From: Sporomusa acidovorans
GTDB lineage: Bacteria; Bacillota; Negativicutes; Sporomusales; Sporomusaceae
NCBI RefSeq assembly: GCF_002257695.2
Contig: NZ_CP155571.1
Strand: one strand, 5' to 3'
DNA: 64,000 nt
Below are positions 24,722 to 33,679 of this stretch, piece after piece (position 1 is the stretch's first letter; every line of letters begins with the position of its first letter). The notes under the pieces are model-generated. The model saw only the letters and a list, made by a program, of their open reading frames with translations. It was not told the DNA's origin and searched no databases. A program made the position numbers and the translations under genes.

Positions 24722-26392
24722 ATGAAAAGATCAAAACGTTTTGAGGTGTTGGAAGCCCGCCCTGTAAACCAGGATGGTTTCGTCGTTGAATGGCCGGAAG
24801 TTGGTTTAATCGCTATGGGCAGTCCCAACGATCCTAAACCCAGCATAAAGATTGAAAACGGAAAAATCGTGGAAATGGATGGCATTCCCCGCAGTAAATT
24901 TGACTTTATTGATCAATTTATTGCTGACTACGCCATTGATACCAGTGTTGCCGACAAAGCAATGGCTATGTCCGATGCTGAGATTGCCAAAATGCTTGTT
25001 GACGTTAATGTATCGCGTGACGAGCTTGTTAAAATTTTCCGTGGCCTGACGGCGGCGAAAATTGTCGCCGTACTTAACACCATGAATGTAGTAGAAATGA
25101 TGATGGCACTCCAGAAAATGCGGGCCCGGAAGAGTCCTTCCAACCAAGCTCATGTTACCAATCCTCAGGATAATCCGGCACTGATTGCCGCCGATGCCGC
25201 GGAAGCAGCATTGCGTGGCTTCGATGAAATGGAAACAACAGTAGCTGTTGTCCGCTATGCCCCGTTTAACGCCTTGTCCATTTTGGTAGGCTCCCAGGTA
25301 GGCCGCGGCGGCGTACTTACCCAATGCTCGCTTGAAGAAGCCACAGAATTGCAGCTAGGCATGCGCGGCATCACCGCCTATGCGGAAACTATCTCGGTAT
25401 ACGGTACGGAAAACGTATTCGTAGATGGTGACGATACTCCCTGGTCCAAGGCATTTCTGGCTTCGGCCTATGCTTCCCGCGGTCTAAAAATGCGTTTCAC
25501 TTCCGGTACCGGTTCCGAAGTCCAAATGGGTTATGCCGAAGGTAAATCCATGCTGTATCTGGAAGTACGCTGCATTATGCTGACCCGCGGCGCCGGCGTA
25601 CAGGGCCTGCAAAACGGTTCCGTAAGCTGCGTCGGCGTACCGGCTGCCGTGCCTTCCGGCATTCGCGCCATTCTTGGTGAAAATCTGACCGCTGCGATGC
25701 TTGACCTCGAAGTAGCCTCCAGTAACGACCAGACCTTTACCCACTCCGATATTCGTCGTACCGCCCGTACCCTGATGCAAATGCTGCCGGGAACTGATTT
25801 TATTTGCTCAGGTTACAGCGCGACGCCAAATTATGATAACATGTTTGCCGGTTCCAACTGGGACATTGACGATTATGATGACTGGAATATTATCCAGCGT
25901 GATCTTATGGTTGACGGCGGCCTCAAACCGGCATCTGAAGAAGAGGTAATTGCCATACGCAATAAGGCGGCCAAGGCCATTCAGGCAGTATTCAAAGAGT
26001 TCGGTTTCCCGGCAATTACCGATGAGGAAGTGGAAGCAGTCACGTATTGCCATGGCACCAAAGAAATTATTAAGCGGAATGTTGTGGAAGACCTGAAGGC
26101 TGCCGGCGATATGATGAAACGCGGCGTTACCGGTGTGGATATCGTAAGAGCGCTGGCTAAAAACGGCTTCGGCGATGTCGCTGAAAATGTACTGGGTATT
26201 CTCAAACAACGTATTTCCGGTGATTATCTCCATACCTCGGCTATTCTTGACAAACATCTTAACGTTATCAGCGCCGTAAACAATAAGAACGACTACGCTG
26301 GACCGGGAACAGGCTATCGCCTCAGCAAAGAACGTTGGGATGAAATTAAAGACATACGCCAGGCCATTAAACCGTCTGATTTTGACGTGTGA
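24722..26392 (+). CDS. pduC: B12-dependent diol/glycerol dehydratase large subunit
   Basis: 556 residues, the usual length of PduC/DhaB. It holds the TIM-barrel active site and, with PduD, the adenosylcobalamin. Substrate and metal contacts known from diol dehydratase are conserved: Gln and His in NQAHVTN, Glu in MEMETTVAV and YAETISVYG, Gln in GLQNGSVS, Asp in SSNDQTFTHSD and Ser in CSGYSATPN. The enzyme converts 1,2-propanediol to propanal and glycerol to 3-hydroxypropanal; which is preferred cannot be told by eye. ATG after CAGGGGTG. Confidence 0.95.
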   Translation: MKRSKRFEVLEARPVNQDGFVVEWPEVGLIAMGSPNDPKPSIKIENGKIVEMDGIPRSKFDFIDQFIADYAIDTSVADKAMAMSDAEIAKMLVDVNVSRDELVKIFRGLTAAKIVAVLNTMNVVEMMMALQKMRARKSPSNQAHVTNPQDNPALIAADAAEAALRGFDEMETTVAVVRYAPFNALSILVGSQVGRGGVLTQCSLEEATELQLGMRGITAYAETISVYGTENVFVDGDDTPWSKAFLASAYASRGLKMRFTSGTGSEVQMGYAEGKSMLYLEVRCIMLTRGAGVQGLQNGSVSCVGVPAAVPSGIRAILGENLTAAMLDLEVASSNDQTFTHSDIRRTARTLMQMLPGTDFICSGYSATPNYDNMFAGSNWDIDDYDDWNIIQRDLMVDGGLKPASEEEVIAIRNKAAKAIQAVFKEFGFPAITDEEVEAVTYCHGTKEIIKRNVVEDLKAAGDMMKRGVTGVDIVRALAKNGFGDVAENVLGILKQRISGDYLHTSAILDKHLNVISAVNNKNDYAGPGTGYRLSKERWDEIKDIRQAIKPSDFDV

Positions 26393-26413
26393 TCTAAAGA
26401 GAGGTGGATGGAA

Positions 26414-27058
26414 ATGGAAATTAACGAACAATTGATTCGGGAAATAGTTGGGCAAGTTCTCGCCGGCATGGCGCAGCCTGAAGCGCCGAAACCAGCTGTG
26501 GCCACCGGACGTTCCATGACCCTGGTGGAAAAAGGGGAGGCCCGCCCAGGAACCAGAAATGATGAAGTGATTATTGCGCTGGCGCCGGCTTTTGGCAAAT
26601 ACCAGAATAAAACGATTGTCAATATCCCGCATAGTGATGTATTGCGTGAAATAATCGCCGGTATCGAAGAGGAAGGCGTAAAGGCCAGAATTATTCGCGT
26701 TCTTAGAACTTCGGACGTGGCCTTTGTCGCTCATGACGCGACAAAGCTTAGCGGTTCAGGTATTGCTATCGGCATTCAATCCAAAGGGACAACCGTTATT
26801 CATCAAAAAGATTTGCCGCCGCTTAGCAATCTTGAACTTTTCCCACAAGCGCCGCTACTGGATCTTGAGGCTTTCCGCCAAATCGGGAAAAATGCCGGTC
26901 AATACGCCAAGGGGCAATCGCCTGTGCCGGTTCCGACCAAAAACGACCAGATGGCGCGGCCGAAATATCAGGCCAAGGCAGCCGTCCTTCATATTAAAGA
27001 AACCGAGCACGTTGTTCCCGGTGCCAAACCGGTTGAACTCGACGTACAGTTTAACTAG
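26414..27058 (+). CDS. pduD: Diol/glycerol dehydratase medium subunit
   Basis: 214 residues. The core (IIALAPAFGKYQNKTIVNIPHSDVL onwards, VAFVAHDATKLSGSGIAIG, KGTTVIHQKDLPPL) is the PduD beta-alpha domain that binds the cobalamin with PduC. The N-terminus MEINEQLIREIVGQVLAGM is an amphipathic helix of the type that targets enzymes into microcompartments. ATG 26414 is preferred over 26408 because GAGGTGG ends immediately before the latter. Confidence 0.93.
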   Translation: MEINEQLIREIVGQVLAGMAQPEAPKPAVATGRSMTLVEKGEARPGTRNDEVIIALAPAFGKYQNKTIVNIPHSDVLREIIAGIEEEGVKARIIRVLRTSDVAFVAHDATKLSGSGIAIGIQSKGTTVIHQKDLPPLSNLELFPQAPLLDLEAFRQIGKNAGQYAKGQSPVPVPTKNDQMARPKYQAKAAVLHIKETEHVVPGAKPVELDVQFN

Positions 27059-27074
27059 GCGGAGGTGAAGATAA

Positions 27075-27599
27075 ATGTCAGATAATAAAATGTTAGAAGA
27101 TATCGTGCGTGAAGTATTAAAATCCATGGCCGGTGCTCCGCAGGCCGCCGCGCCGGCAACTACCTGTCAATCTTCCAAAAGTGCAGGCCTTTGTCCGGAA
27201 CGCGACTATCCCTTGGCCAGCAAGCGTCCGGAACTCTTAAAAACTCCTAGCGGTAAAACACTTGCCGATATTACCCTGGATAAAATCATGAATGGCGAGG
27301 TAAAATCCGAGGATGTCCGCATCACCCCGGATACCCTCAAAATGCAGGCGGAAATTGCTGACGGTGTGGGCAGATATCAGTTTGCCAACAATCTTCGCCG
27401 GGCTGCCGAACTTGTGGCCATTCCCGACGATCGCGTCCTGGAAATTTATAATGCCATGCGTCCCTATCGTTCCACTAAACCAGAGCTGTTTGCGATTGCC
27501 GATGAACTGGAAAGCAAATATAACGCAAAAATTAACGCCGCTTTCGTGAGAGAGGCCGCAGAAGTTTACGAGCGCCGGAACCGTCTCAGAGCGGATTAA
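27075..27599 (+). CDS. pduE: Diol/glycerol dehydratase small subunit
   Basis: 174 residues. After an N-terminal amphipathic helix (NKMLEDIVREVLKSMAG) and a spacer with PATTCQSSKSAG, the PduE fold begins at YPLASKRPELLKTPSGK, with LDKIMNGEV, ADGVGRYQFANNLRRAAEL and IYNAMRPYRSTKPEL typical of the family. It completes the (CDE)2 dehydratase. GGAGGTG precedes the ATG. Confidence 0.93.
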   Translation: MSDNKMLEDIVREVLKSMAGAPQAAAPATTCQSSKSAGLCPERDYPLASKRPELLKTPSGKTLADITLDKIMNGEVKSEDVRITPDTLKMQAEIADGVGRYQFANNLRRAAELVAIPDDRVLEIYNAMRPYRSTKPELFAIADELESKYNAKINAAFVREAAEVYERRNRLRAD

Positions 27600-27612
27600 G
27601 GTGGGAGCTCTC

Positions 27613-29439
27613 ATGCCTATCGTTGCAGGCGTGGATATTGGTAACTCCACAACTGAAGTTTGTTTGGCCGAGATCGATTCTACGAGCCAAATAAAAAAGT
27701 ATTTAGCAAGTAGTATTACCAAAACAACAGGTATCAAGGGAACGTTGGCCAATGTGCCGGGCATCATGAACGCCTTGAAGGAGGCGGCAGCAATAGCGGG
27801 TTTGCACGTAGAAGAGATCGGCCAAATACGGCTGAATGAGGCAACGCCGGTTATTGGTGATTTGGCCATGGAGACCATTACGGAAACCATTATTACCGAA
27901 TCCACCATGATTGGGCATAACCCTTCCACACCGGGAGGAATTGGCTTAGGAGTAGGCACAACCATCCGTTTCAGCGACCTTGCTACCGTTTATCCGGGTC
28001 AAAAAGTCATCTGTTTAATTCCCCAAGGCATTGATTTTGAGGATGCGGCCCGCGCCATTAACGCTGCCGTTAGTAGAGGCGTGGCCGTACAGGGGGCAAT
28101 CGCACGGCAGGATGATGCGGTGCTGATTGCCAACAGACTGGAGCAGCCAATACCTGTTGTTGATGAAGTAACATTAATTGAAAAGGTTCCGGTAGGTATG
28201 CTTGCTGCCGTTGAAGTTGCGGAGGCCGGACAGACCATCAAAACCTTATCAAATCCCTATGGCATTGCTACCGTCTTCGGTCTAACGTCTGACGAAACAA
28301 AAATGGTTGTCCCGATCGCCAGAGCTTTGATTGGCAATCGCTCGGCAGTGGTTGTCCGTACACCCCAGGGAGATGTAAAAGCACGGTCTATTCCCGCCGG
28401 TTTTATCACCATAATCGGGCAAAAGGGCAAAGCCGATATGGATATCGAGGCGGGCTCAGATGCCATTATGGAAGCGGTGGAACGTGTTCAGCCGATAACG
28501 GATGTCCAGGGAGAAGCCGGCACCAATGTCAACGGCATGCTGGAAAGAGTGCGCCAGGTTATGGCGGAACTTACCGCGCAGCCGGTAGCTGAGATGAAGA
28601 TCCAGGACATACTGGCCGTTGATACTTTCGTACCGCAAAAGGTACAAGGCGGGCTGGCCGGCGAGTTCGCCCTGGAAGGGGCAGTGGCGTTGGCCGCTAT
28701 GGTTAAAACCAGCAGATTGCCGATGGAACAAATTGCCAACAAGCTCAAGGAAGAATTAAAGGCAGATGTGGTGATTGCCGGGGTGGAAGCCAATATGGCC
28801 ATTCGCGGGGCGTTAACAACTCCCGGCACCGATAAGCCGCTGGCAATTCTCGATATGGGGGGCGGTTCAACCGATGCCGCTATCATCACCCGCGATGGCC
28901 GGATCCATTCGATTCATTTGGGTGGTGCCGGCGATATGGTCACCATGCTGATTAATTCCGAATTAGGGCTTAATGACTTTGATTTAGCCGAGGATATAAA
29001 AAAATATCCGCTGGCCAAGGTGGAAAGCCTGTATCATGTCAGACTGGAAGACGGTACAGTAAAATTTTATGAAAATCATTTGCCGCCGCATGTATTTGCC
29101 CGGGTAGTTATTTTAAAGGAGGACGGTATGGTTCCCATACCTTTTGATCATGCCCTTGACAGAATCCGGCAGGTACGGCGGGAAGCCAAAAGGCGTGTTT
29201 TTGTCACCAATGCACTCCGCTCACTGAAGCGGGTCGCCCCTACCGGCAATATCCGGCATATTGAGTTTGTCGTGCTGGTCGGCGGTTCAGCGATGGATTT
29301 CGAAGTAGGGGATATGGTGACAGATGCACTGGCTGAATATGGAATTGTTTGCGGACGCGGCAATATCCGCGGCAGTGAAGGACCAAGAAATGCTGTTGCA
29401 ACAGGTTTGGTTCTATCCTATCTTGATAGCGGGGCGTGA
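27613..29439 (+). CDS. pduG: Diol dehydratase reactivase large subunit
   Basis: About 608 residues, an actin/Hsp70-like ATPase (DdrA). IVAGVDIGNSTTEVCLAE at the N-terminus and LAILDMGGGSTDAAII in the second half are the phosphate loops; VEFVVLVGGSAMDFE precedes the C-terminus. With PduH it expels damaged cobalamin from inactivated dehydratase using ATP. ATG 27613 is preferred (GGTGGGAG upstream, and homologues start here); an in-frame GTG at 27601 would add four residues. Confidence 0.93.
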   Translation: MPIVAGVDIGNSTTEVCLAEIDSTSQIKKYLASSITKTTGIKGTLANVPGIMNALKEAAAIAGLHVEEIGQIRLNEATPVIGDLAMETITETIITESTMIGHNPSTPGGIGLGVGTTIRFSDLATVYPGQKVICLIPQGIDFEDAARAINAAVSRGVAVQGAIARQDDAVLIANRLEQPIPVVDEVTLIEKVPVGMLAAVEVAEAGQTIKTLSNPYGIATVFGLTSDETKMVVPIARALIGNRSAVVVRTPQGDVKARSIPAGFITIIGQKGKADMDIEAGSDAIMEAVERVQPITDVQGEAGTNVNGMLERVRQVMAELTAQPVAEMKIQDILAVDTFVPQKVQGGLAGEFALEGAVALAAMVKTSRLPMEQIANKLKEELKADVVIAGVEANMAIRGALTTPGTDKPLAILDMGGGSTDAAIITRDGRIHSIHLGGAGDMVTMLINSELGLNDFDLAEDIKKYPLAKVESLYHVRLEDGTVKFYENHLPPHVFARVVILKEDGMVPIPFDHALDRIRQVRREAKRRVFVTNALRSLKRVAPTGNIRHIEFVVLVGGSAMDFEVGDMVTDALAEYGIVCGRGNIRGSEGPRNAVATGLVLSYLDSGA

Positions 29440-29933
29440 GCATTATGCAGTCAGAACAAATACCCAATAAACCCAGCATAATGATTTACAGTTATCCGCA
29501 TCCGGGCTGTGAGAATAAATTACGTGAGCTTCAGGCAGGCATGGAGGAAGAAGGGGTACCTTACGCGCTGTTGACTGCAGAAAACAACAATGTTGTGGTT
29601 CTTGCCTATCAAGGCGCCCAAGTTTCGCCACTTGGCGTGGGGGTGGGAATCGGTCCTGCGGGCATGTGTATTCATTATCATAAATTGCCTGAAAACCAGC
29701 CGCTGTTTGTGCTTGAAGGGGAAGGCACCGCTCGCGCGTGGCGCCGGTTTGGCTATAATGCCGCCCGGTTGGTGAAAGGGCTGCCTTTTAAAGAAAACAC
29801 AAAAGAGGAAACAGCTGTTGCGGCTGATCAAATGTCTCAACTATATGCGAGTGTCCGTGAGATTGTCCTTAAAGTATTACAGGAAAGTGCTCAAGGCCAT
29901 GGGGGGGTGAATACATGGTCAAAAACGCCTTAG
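29436..29933 (+). CDS. pduH: Diol dehydratase reactivase small subunit
   Basis: 165 residues, DdrB/PduH family: PSIMIYSYPHPG, LRELQAGMEEEGVPY, LGVGVGIGPAGMCIHY and MPPGW-like KLPENQPLF are characteristic. The fold resembles the beta subunit of the dehydratase, which lets it swap in during reactivation. The GTG at 29436 overlaps the pduG stop (GTGA); ATG 29445 is an alternative start. Confidence 0.9.
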   Translation: MSIMQSEQIPNKPSIMIYSYPHPGCENKLRELQAGMEEEGVPYALLTAENNNVVVLAYQGAQVSPLGVGVGIGPAGMCIHYHKLPENQPLFVLEGEGTARAWRRFGYNAARLVKGLPFKENTKEETAVAADQMSQLYASVREIVLKVLQESAQGHGGVNTWSKTP

Positions 29934-30490
29934 GTCTGATTGAGGTAGTTGGCCTGGCTGCCGGTGTAGAAGCGGCCGACGCTGCCGTCAAGGCGGCTAA
30001 TGTTGAATTAATCGGTTATGAGCTTGCCAGAGGCGGCGGCTTGGTTGTTATTAAAGTTTGCGGCGATGTCGGTGCTGTCAAGGCGGCAGTTGATGCCGGC
30101 GCGGCGGCGGCTGCCAAAATAAATAAAGTGTTTGCCAAACATGTCATACCGCGCCCACATAATACATTGGGCAAAATTTTACTTACTAAGGAAACAGTAG
30201 GCCACAAGCCGGAGGGGGCTGTAGCAGCAGCTGTTCAGCCCGCGGTTGAACCGGCGGTTCCGAGTGAAGCGGTGATGATTATTCCACCTGAGCCGGAGAC
30301 TGCGGATATAACGGCAACGGCGGAAACTACGGTCATTGAACCGGTAAGCGAAGCAGCAGATGAAAAACCGGTTGTTGCCGGCAATTCGGCTGACGTTTGC
30401 AATCTGTGTGGCGACCCTGCTTGTCCAAGAAAAAAAGGCGATCCCAGGGTGACTTGCATTCATTACGATAAAAACAAGGAGGATGAATAG
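29915..30490 (+). CDS. pduK: BMC shell protein PduK with C-terminal cysteine motif
   Basis: 191 residues. Residues 1-90 are a BMC domain (ALGLIEVVGLAAGVEAADAAV, HVIPRPHNTLGKIL). A flexible Pro/Ala/Glu-rich linker of about 65 residues leads to VCNLCGDPACPRKKGDPRVT, with three cysteines plus CIHY, the predicted iron-sulfur or zinc site of PduK. Minor shell protein. It overlaps pduH by 19 bases; GGGGGGTG serves as ribosome binding site. Confidence 0.88.
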   Translation: MVKNALGLIEVVGLAAGVEAADAAVKAANVELIGYELARGGGLVVIKVCGDVGAVKAAVDAGAAAAAKINKVFAKHVIPRPHNTLGKILLTKETVGHKPEGAVAAAVQPAVEPAVPSEAVMIIPPEPETADITATAETTVIEPVSEAADEKPVVAGNSADVCNLCGDPACPRKKGDPRVTCIHYDKNKEDE

Positions 30491-30491
30491 T

Positions 30492-30770
30492 ATGCGCGGA
30501 GAGGCATTAGGAATGGTTGAAACCAAAGGACTGGTCGGTGCGATTGAAGCTGCTGATGCTATGGTCAAGGCTGCTAACGTAGCTCTAGTTGGCTATGAGA
30601 AAATTGGGTCAGGATTAGTCACTGTTATGGTACGCGGTGATGTGGGAGCCGTCAAGGCGGCTACCGACAGCGGTGCCGCGGCGGCCCAAAGAGTGGGCGA
30701 GCTGATTTCGGTGCACGTGATTCCCCGGCCTCATACAGATATTGAAAAGATTCTTCCCAAGTCGGAGTAA
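30492..30770 (+). CDS. pduJ: Hexameric BMC shell protein PduJ
   Basis: 92 residues, closely similar to the PduA-type protein at 23608 (ALGMVETKGLVGAIEAADAM, KIGSGLVTVMVRGDVGA, HVIPRPHTDIEKILP). In the Salmonella system PduJ is the most abundant shell protein along with PduA. AAGGAGG at 30476 fits ATG 30492; the earlier ATG at 30483 abuts it. The A/J assignment follows operon position only. Confidence 0.88.
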   Translation: MRGEALGMVETKGLVGAIEAADAMVKAANVALVGYEKIGSGLVTVMVRGDVGAVKAATDSGAAAAQRVGELISVHVIPRPHTDIEKILPKSE

Positions 30771-30777
30771 ATAGATG

Positions 30778-30856
30778 AAAGCGGGATTGCCGCCATCCCT
30801 GGCAATGACCTGAAAACAGGCTGATTGCGGGCACTCGCGTGGCAATCTCCGCTTTT
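30778..30856 (+). other. Branched hairpin element between pduJ and pduL
   Basis: AAAGCGGGATTGCC at 30778 pairs with GGCAATCTCCGCTTTT at 30841, enclosing CCTGaaaaCAGG, GCCatccctGGC and GCGGGCacTCGC. The end is terminator-like (CCGCTTTTCTT). Words such as GATTGCGGGCACTCG and GGCAATCTCC recall a REP-type repeat found in many bacteria. It may reduce transcription into the downstream half of the operon. Confidence 0.55.
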
Positions 30857-30893
30857 CTTGAGGAACCTATATTATTGGTAATAACGGGGTGAG

Positions 30894-31556
30894 ATGATGG
30901 ATCAAAAACTTCTGGAGCAGATTGTAAGCCAGGTCGTGGCTGCCCTGCCTGAACTGAATCAGGCGGCAAAGACAGAGCAAGGTATTCCTGTTGGCGTATC
31001 CAACCGTCACATCCACCTCTCGGCCGAGCACATCGAAGTTTTGTTTGGCAGCGGTTATACCCTTACAAAAGAGAAAGACTTAAAGCAGATCAATGAATTT
31101 GCGGCTAAGGAAACCGTTACCCTGGTAGGTCCCAAGGGTGTCATGCGTAATGTTAGGGTATTAGGGCCTGTACGTAAGTTTACTCAGGTTGAGATTTCCC
31201 GTACGGACGGTTTCAGTCTGGGCGTAGTGCCGCCGCTGCGGGATTCCGGCAATATTCAAGGGTCCCCCGGTATTGTCGTTGCGGGACCCAAAGGAGCAAT
31301 CACGCTAAAGGAAGGCGTGATTTGTGCAGCCCGTCATATTCATATGGAAGAGAATGACGCCCGGCGGTTTAACGTAGCTGACGGTGACCGCGTCACTGTT
31401 CAGGTTGGCGGCCCTAGAGGCGGAACCTATTGCAATGTACTTATCCGGGTAAGTCCCAACTTCCGTTTGGAATTTCATATTGACACCGACGAAGCCAATG
31501 CCGCCGAACTGCGTAATGGTGACAAAGTCACGTTAGTGTCAGTGGGGGAGAATTAA
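30894..31556 (+). CDS. pduL: Phosphate propanoyltransferase PduL
   Basis: 220 residues of the PduL phosphotransacylase, unrelated to Pta. Two beta-barrel domains carry the zinc-binding histidines: VSNRHIHLS, CAARHIHMEE and LEFHIDTDEAN. It converts propionyl-CoA (or acyl-CoA) and phosphate to acyl-phosphate and recycles CoA inside the compartment. The N-terminal helix MDQKLLEQIVSQVVAAL is an encapsulation peptide. ATG 30894 or 30897 after GGGGTGAG. Confidence 0.93.
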   Translation: MMDQKLLEQIVSQVVAALPELNQAAKTEQGIPVGVSNRHIHLSAEHIEVLFGSGYTLTKEKDLKQINEFAAKETVTLVGPKGVMRNVRVLGPVRKFTQVEISRTDGFSLGVVPPLRDSGNIQGSPGIVVAGPKGAITLKEGVICAARHIHMEENDARRFNVADGDRVTVQVGGPRGGTYCNVLIRVSPNFRLEFHIDTDEANAAELRNGDKVTLVSVGEN

Positions 31557-31557
31557 T

Positions 31558-32358
31558 GTGGACAATGAAAAACTTGTGGAGTTAGTTACCGCCGAGGTAA
31601 TGCGCCGTCTGGGGTCGGCACAGGGTGAAAAGCCACTACAGACAGCAGCGCCGCTCTATACAGCGCTGGCTATTTTCACGGGTGGAAGCATTGGGCTGGA
31701 AACAAGTCTGGAGGAGCTAAAAGCTTTGCAGGCTATCGGTACGAAACTTACTGTCGTTCTTTCACAAGCGGCGGAAACCATCGTCGGGGAAAACTGGATC
31801 AAGGAAAAACTGGGTAGTGATATTCCCATTATTACATCTCAGTCCCCCTATCCGGGAAAATACCTGCGGGCTGCCGATATCGTACTGGTGCCGGTATTAA
31901 CCCAAAATACAGCGGCAAAACTGGCGCATACCCTGTCTGATACCATGGCTTGTACATTAATCATCCAGGCGCTGATGCTTGGCAAGCCCGTACTGGCGGC
32001 GGCAAATGCGGCAGATCCTCAGGATGGGTGGCGGGTACAAAAAGAAATGACCAAAACGCCGCCGGCTTTGCGTGAGGCATTGCAGAATAACTTAAAGAAA
32101 ATTGCGGCGTTTGGTATTGAGCTTACGCCTGTGGATTCTTTAGCGGCAGCGGCCAAAAAAGCTTTACGCAAGGAAACGAACAGTGATTTGCCGGTTATTT
32201 TGGATAAGCCGGCGAAAAAACAGGTGCTTGATGCGGAAGCTGTCAGGCGTGCCGCTCAGAGCGGCACGGGAATCGTTAAGATAGAGCAAGGTACTTTGGT
32301 CACGCCGCTAGCACGTGATATTGCCAGAGAATCCCATATTGATATTGTTTACAATTAG
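31558..32358 (+). CDS. Putative lumenal flavoprotein at the pduM position
   Basis: 266 residues. The N-terminus DNEKLVELVTAEVMRRLGS has the pattern of an encapsulation peptide. The middle (ALAIFTGGSIGLETSLEELKAL, IPIITSQSPYPGKYLRAADIVLVPVLTQNTAAK) resembles the flavoprotein/Dfp-type Rossmann domain, in which such blocks bind FMN. The C-terminal 35 residues (GTLVTPLARDIARESHIDIVY) form a separate conserved tail. Similar genes occur between pduL and pduN in Firmicutes, where enterobacteria have pduM, but a role is not established. It may help reduce cobalamin with PduS. GTG start two bases after the pduL stop. Confidence 0.65.
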   Translation: MDNEKLVELVTAEVMRRLGSAQGEKPLQTAAPLYTALAIFTGGSIGLETSLEELKALQAIGTKLTVVLSQAAETIVGENWIKEKLGSDIPIITSQSPYPGKYLRAADIVLVPVLTQNTAAKLAHTLSDTMACTLIIQALMLGKPVLAAANAADPQDGWRVQKEMTKTPPALREALQNNLKKIAAFGIELTPVDSLAAAAKKALRKETNSDLPVILDKPAKKQVLDAEAVRRAAQSGTGIVKIEQGTLVTPLARDIARESHIDIVYN

Positions 32359-32382
32359 CCGGTCAGGAAGGATGAAAAGAGC

Positions 32383-32667
32383 ATGTGGGTTGGAAAAATA
32401 ATCGGAACGCTTGTGGCTACCCCTAAGGACGACAGTTTAACAGGCAGCAAGCTACTGATCGTACAGCCGACTCGTTTGGGTGCGGAAGCACCGGGTAAGC
32501 CTATCGTTGCCGTAGACACAATTGGCGCCGGGACTGGCGAAATTGTACTTGTTGTTGATGGAAGCTCCGCCCGCCATGTTACCGGCAACCCACATTCGGC
32601 GGTAGATGCGGCCATTGTTGGCATTATTGACAACATCGAAGTGAATAAAAGTTTACTCGAGGAGTAA
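32383..32667 (+). CDS. pduN: Pentameric vertex protein PduN
   Basis: 94 residues of the EutN/CcmL/PduN family: VGKIIGTLVATPKD at the start, LLIVQP, VAVDTIGAGTGEIVLVVDGSSAR in the centre. Pentamers close the vertices of the shell. A GGAAGG site lies upstream and pduO follows after six bases. Confidence 0.92.
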   Translation: MWVGKIIGTLVATPKDDSLTGSKLLIVQPTRLGAEAPGKPIVAVDTIGAGTGEIVLVVDGSSARHVTGNPHSAVDAAIVGIIDNIEVNKSLLEE

Positions 32668-32673
32668 TGTACC

Positions 32674-33651
32674 ATGAAAGTGTATACCAAAACAGGCGAT
32701 GAAGGAAAAACCAGCTTGCTGAGCAAAGAGCGGATTTTTAAAGACAGCGTCCGGGTACACGCTTACGGTACGGTAGATGAAGCTAATGCTGCCATGGGTT
32801 TGGCTAAGTCACTTACCAATAGACAATGGGCTATCGACATTATTCATCCCATCCAGCAGGAACTGATTTTATTAAATGCTGATTTAGCTACAGCAGAGGT
32901 AACGGAAAACAGCACATATCGCATTACTCATACCCATGTCGAACGTTTAGAGAAGATTATCGATCAATTAGAGGAGCGGCGTATTCCGCAGCACTACTTT
33001 GTTACGCCCGGAGGAACGCAGGCCAGTGCCGCGCTTGACCTGGCGCGTACCATTGTGCGGCGCGCCGAGCGGTATATTGTTAGGCTAAAGCGTACGGAAA
33101 CGGTCAATACCCCTGTTGCCCTGTATGTAAACAGGCTGTCTGATCTGTTATTTGTTTTGGCTAGATGCGTGGAGCAGGAAGAACTTATTACCCAAGTAAC
33201 CCAAATTGTTATGCAGGTTCTTCAGGAAGCAAAACAAGCTGATGGGGGGAAAAGCGATATGTTGGAAAAAGCAAAAAAATTGATTGCGGCAGCTGAAAAA
33301 AAGGCCCTTGAAATCAATGTGCCGATGGTTATTGCCGTCGTGGACGCCGGCGGCAACCTTGTTGCGCACGAACGGATGGATGATGCTTTATTAGCCAGTG
33401 TGTCCATCGCCCTCAATAAAGCGTACACGGCCGTCGCGCTCAAGATGTCTACCGAACAGGCCGCGGCAGTAGCTCAGCCAGGGCAGAGTCTGTATGGAAT
33501 CAATACGACAGATGGCTGCCGCCTGGTGATATTCGGCGGCGGCATACCCATCTGGGAGAATGGTGTTTTAATTGGCGGCATTGGTGTGAGCGGCGGATCA
33601 GTTGATGAAGATATGTCCGTAGCCAAAGCCGGTCTGGAGGCCTTGCAGTAA
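32674..33651 (+). CDS. pduO: PduO corrinoid adenosyltransferase with C-terminal haem-binding domain
   Basis: 325 residues in two domains. Residues 1-190 are the ATP:cob(I)alamin adenosyltransferase (VYTKTGDEGKTSLL, YGTVDEANAAMG, TPGGTQASAALDLARTIVRRAER). Residues 196-325 are a DUF336/GlcG-type domain, haem-binding in PduO homologues (VPMVIAVVDAGGNLVAHERM, GGIPIWENGVLIGGIGVSGG). It makes adenosylcobalamin for the dehydratase. GGGGGGA at 33244 followed by ATG at 33259 could start the second domain separately. Confidence 0.92.
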   Translation: MKVYTKTGDEGKTSLLSKERIFKDSVRVHAYGTVDEANAAMGLAKSLTNRQWAIDIIHPIQQELILLNADLATAEVTENSTYRITHTHVERLEKIIDQLEERRIPQHYFVTPGGTQASAALDLARTIVRRAERYIVRLKRTETVNTPVALYVNRLSDLLFVLARCVEQEELITQVTQIVMQVLQEAKQADGGKSDMLEKAKKLIAAAEKKALEINVPMVIAVVDAGGNLVAHERMDDALLASVSIALNKAYTAVALKMSTEQAAAVAQPGQSLYGINTTDGCRLVIFGGGIPIWENGVLIGGIGVSGGSVDEDMSVAKAGLEALQ

Positions 33652-33679
33652 GGCGATTCAGACGGAAGGAGGAAAACAA

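Noticed and set aside
25808..26734. A 308-codon minus-strand frame across pduC and pduD
   Set aside because: Antisense shadow of two certain genes, with no start signal and a Phe/His-rich product.
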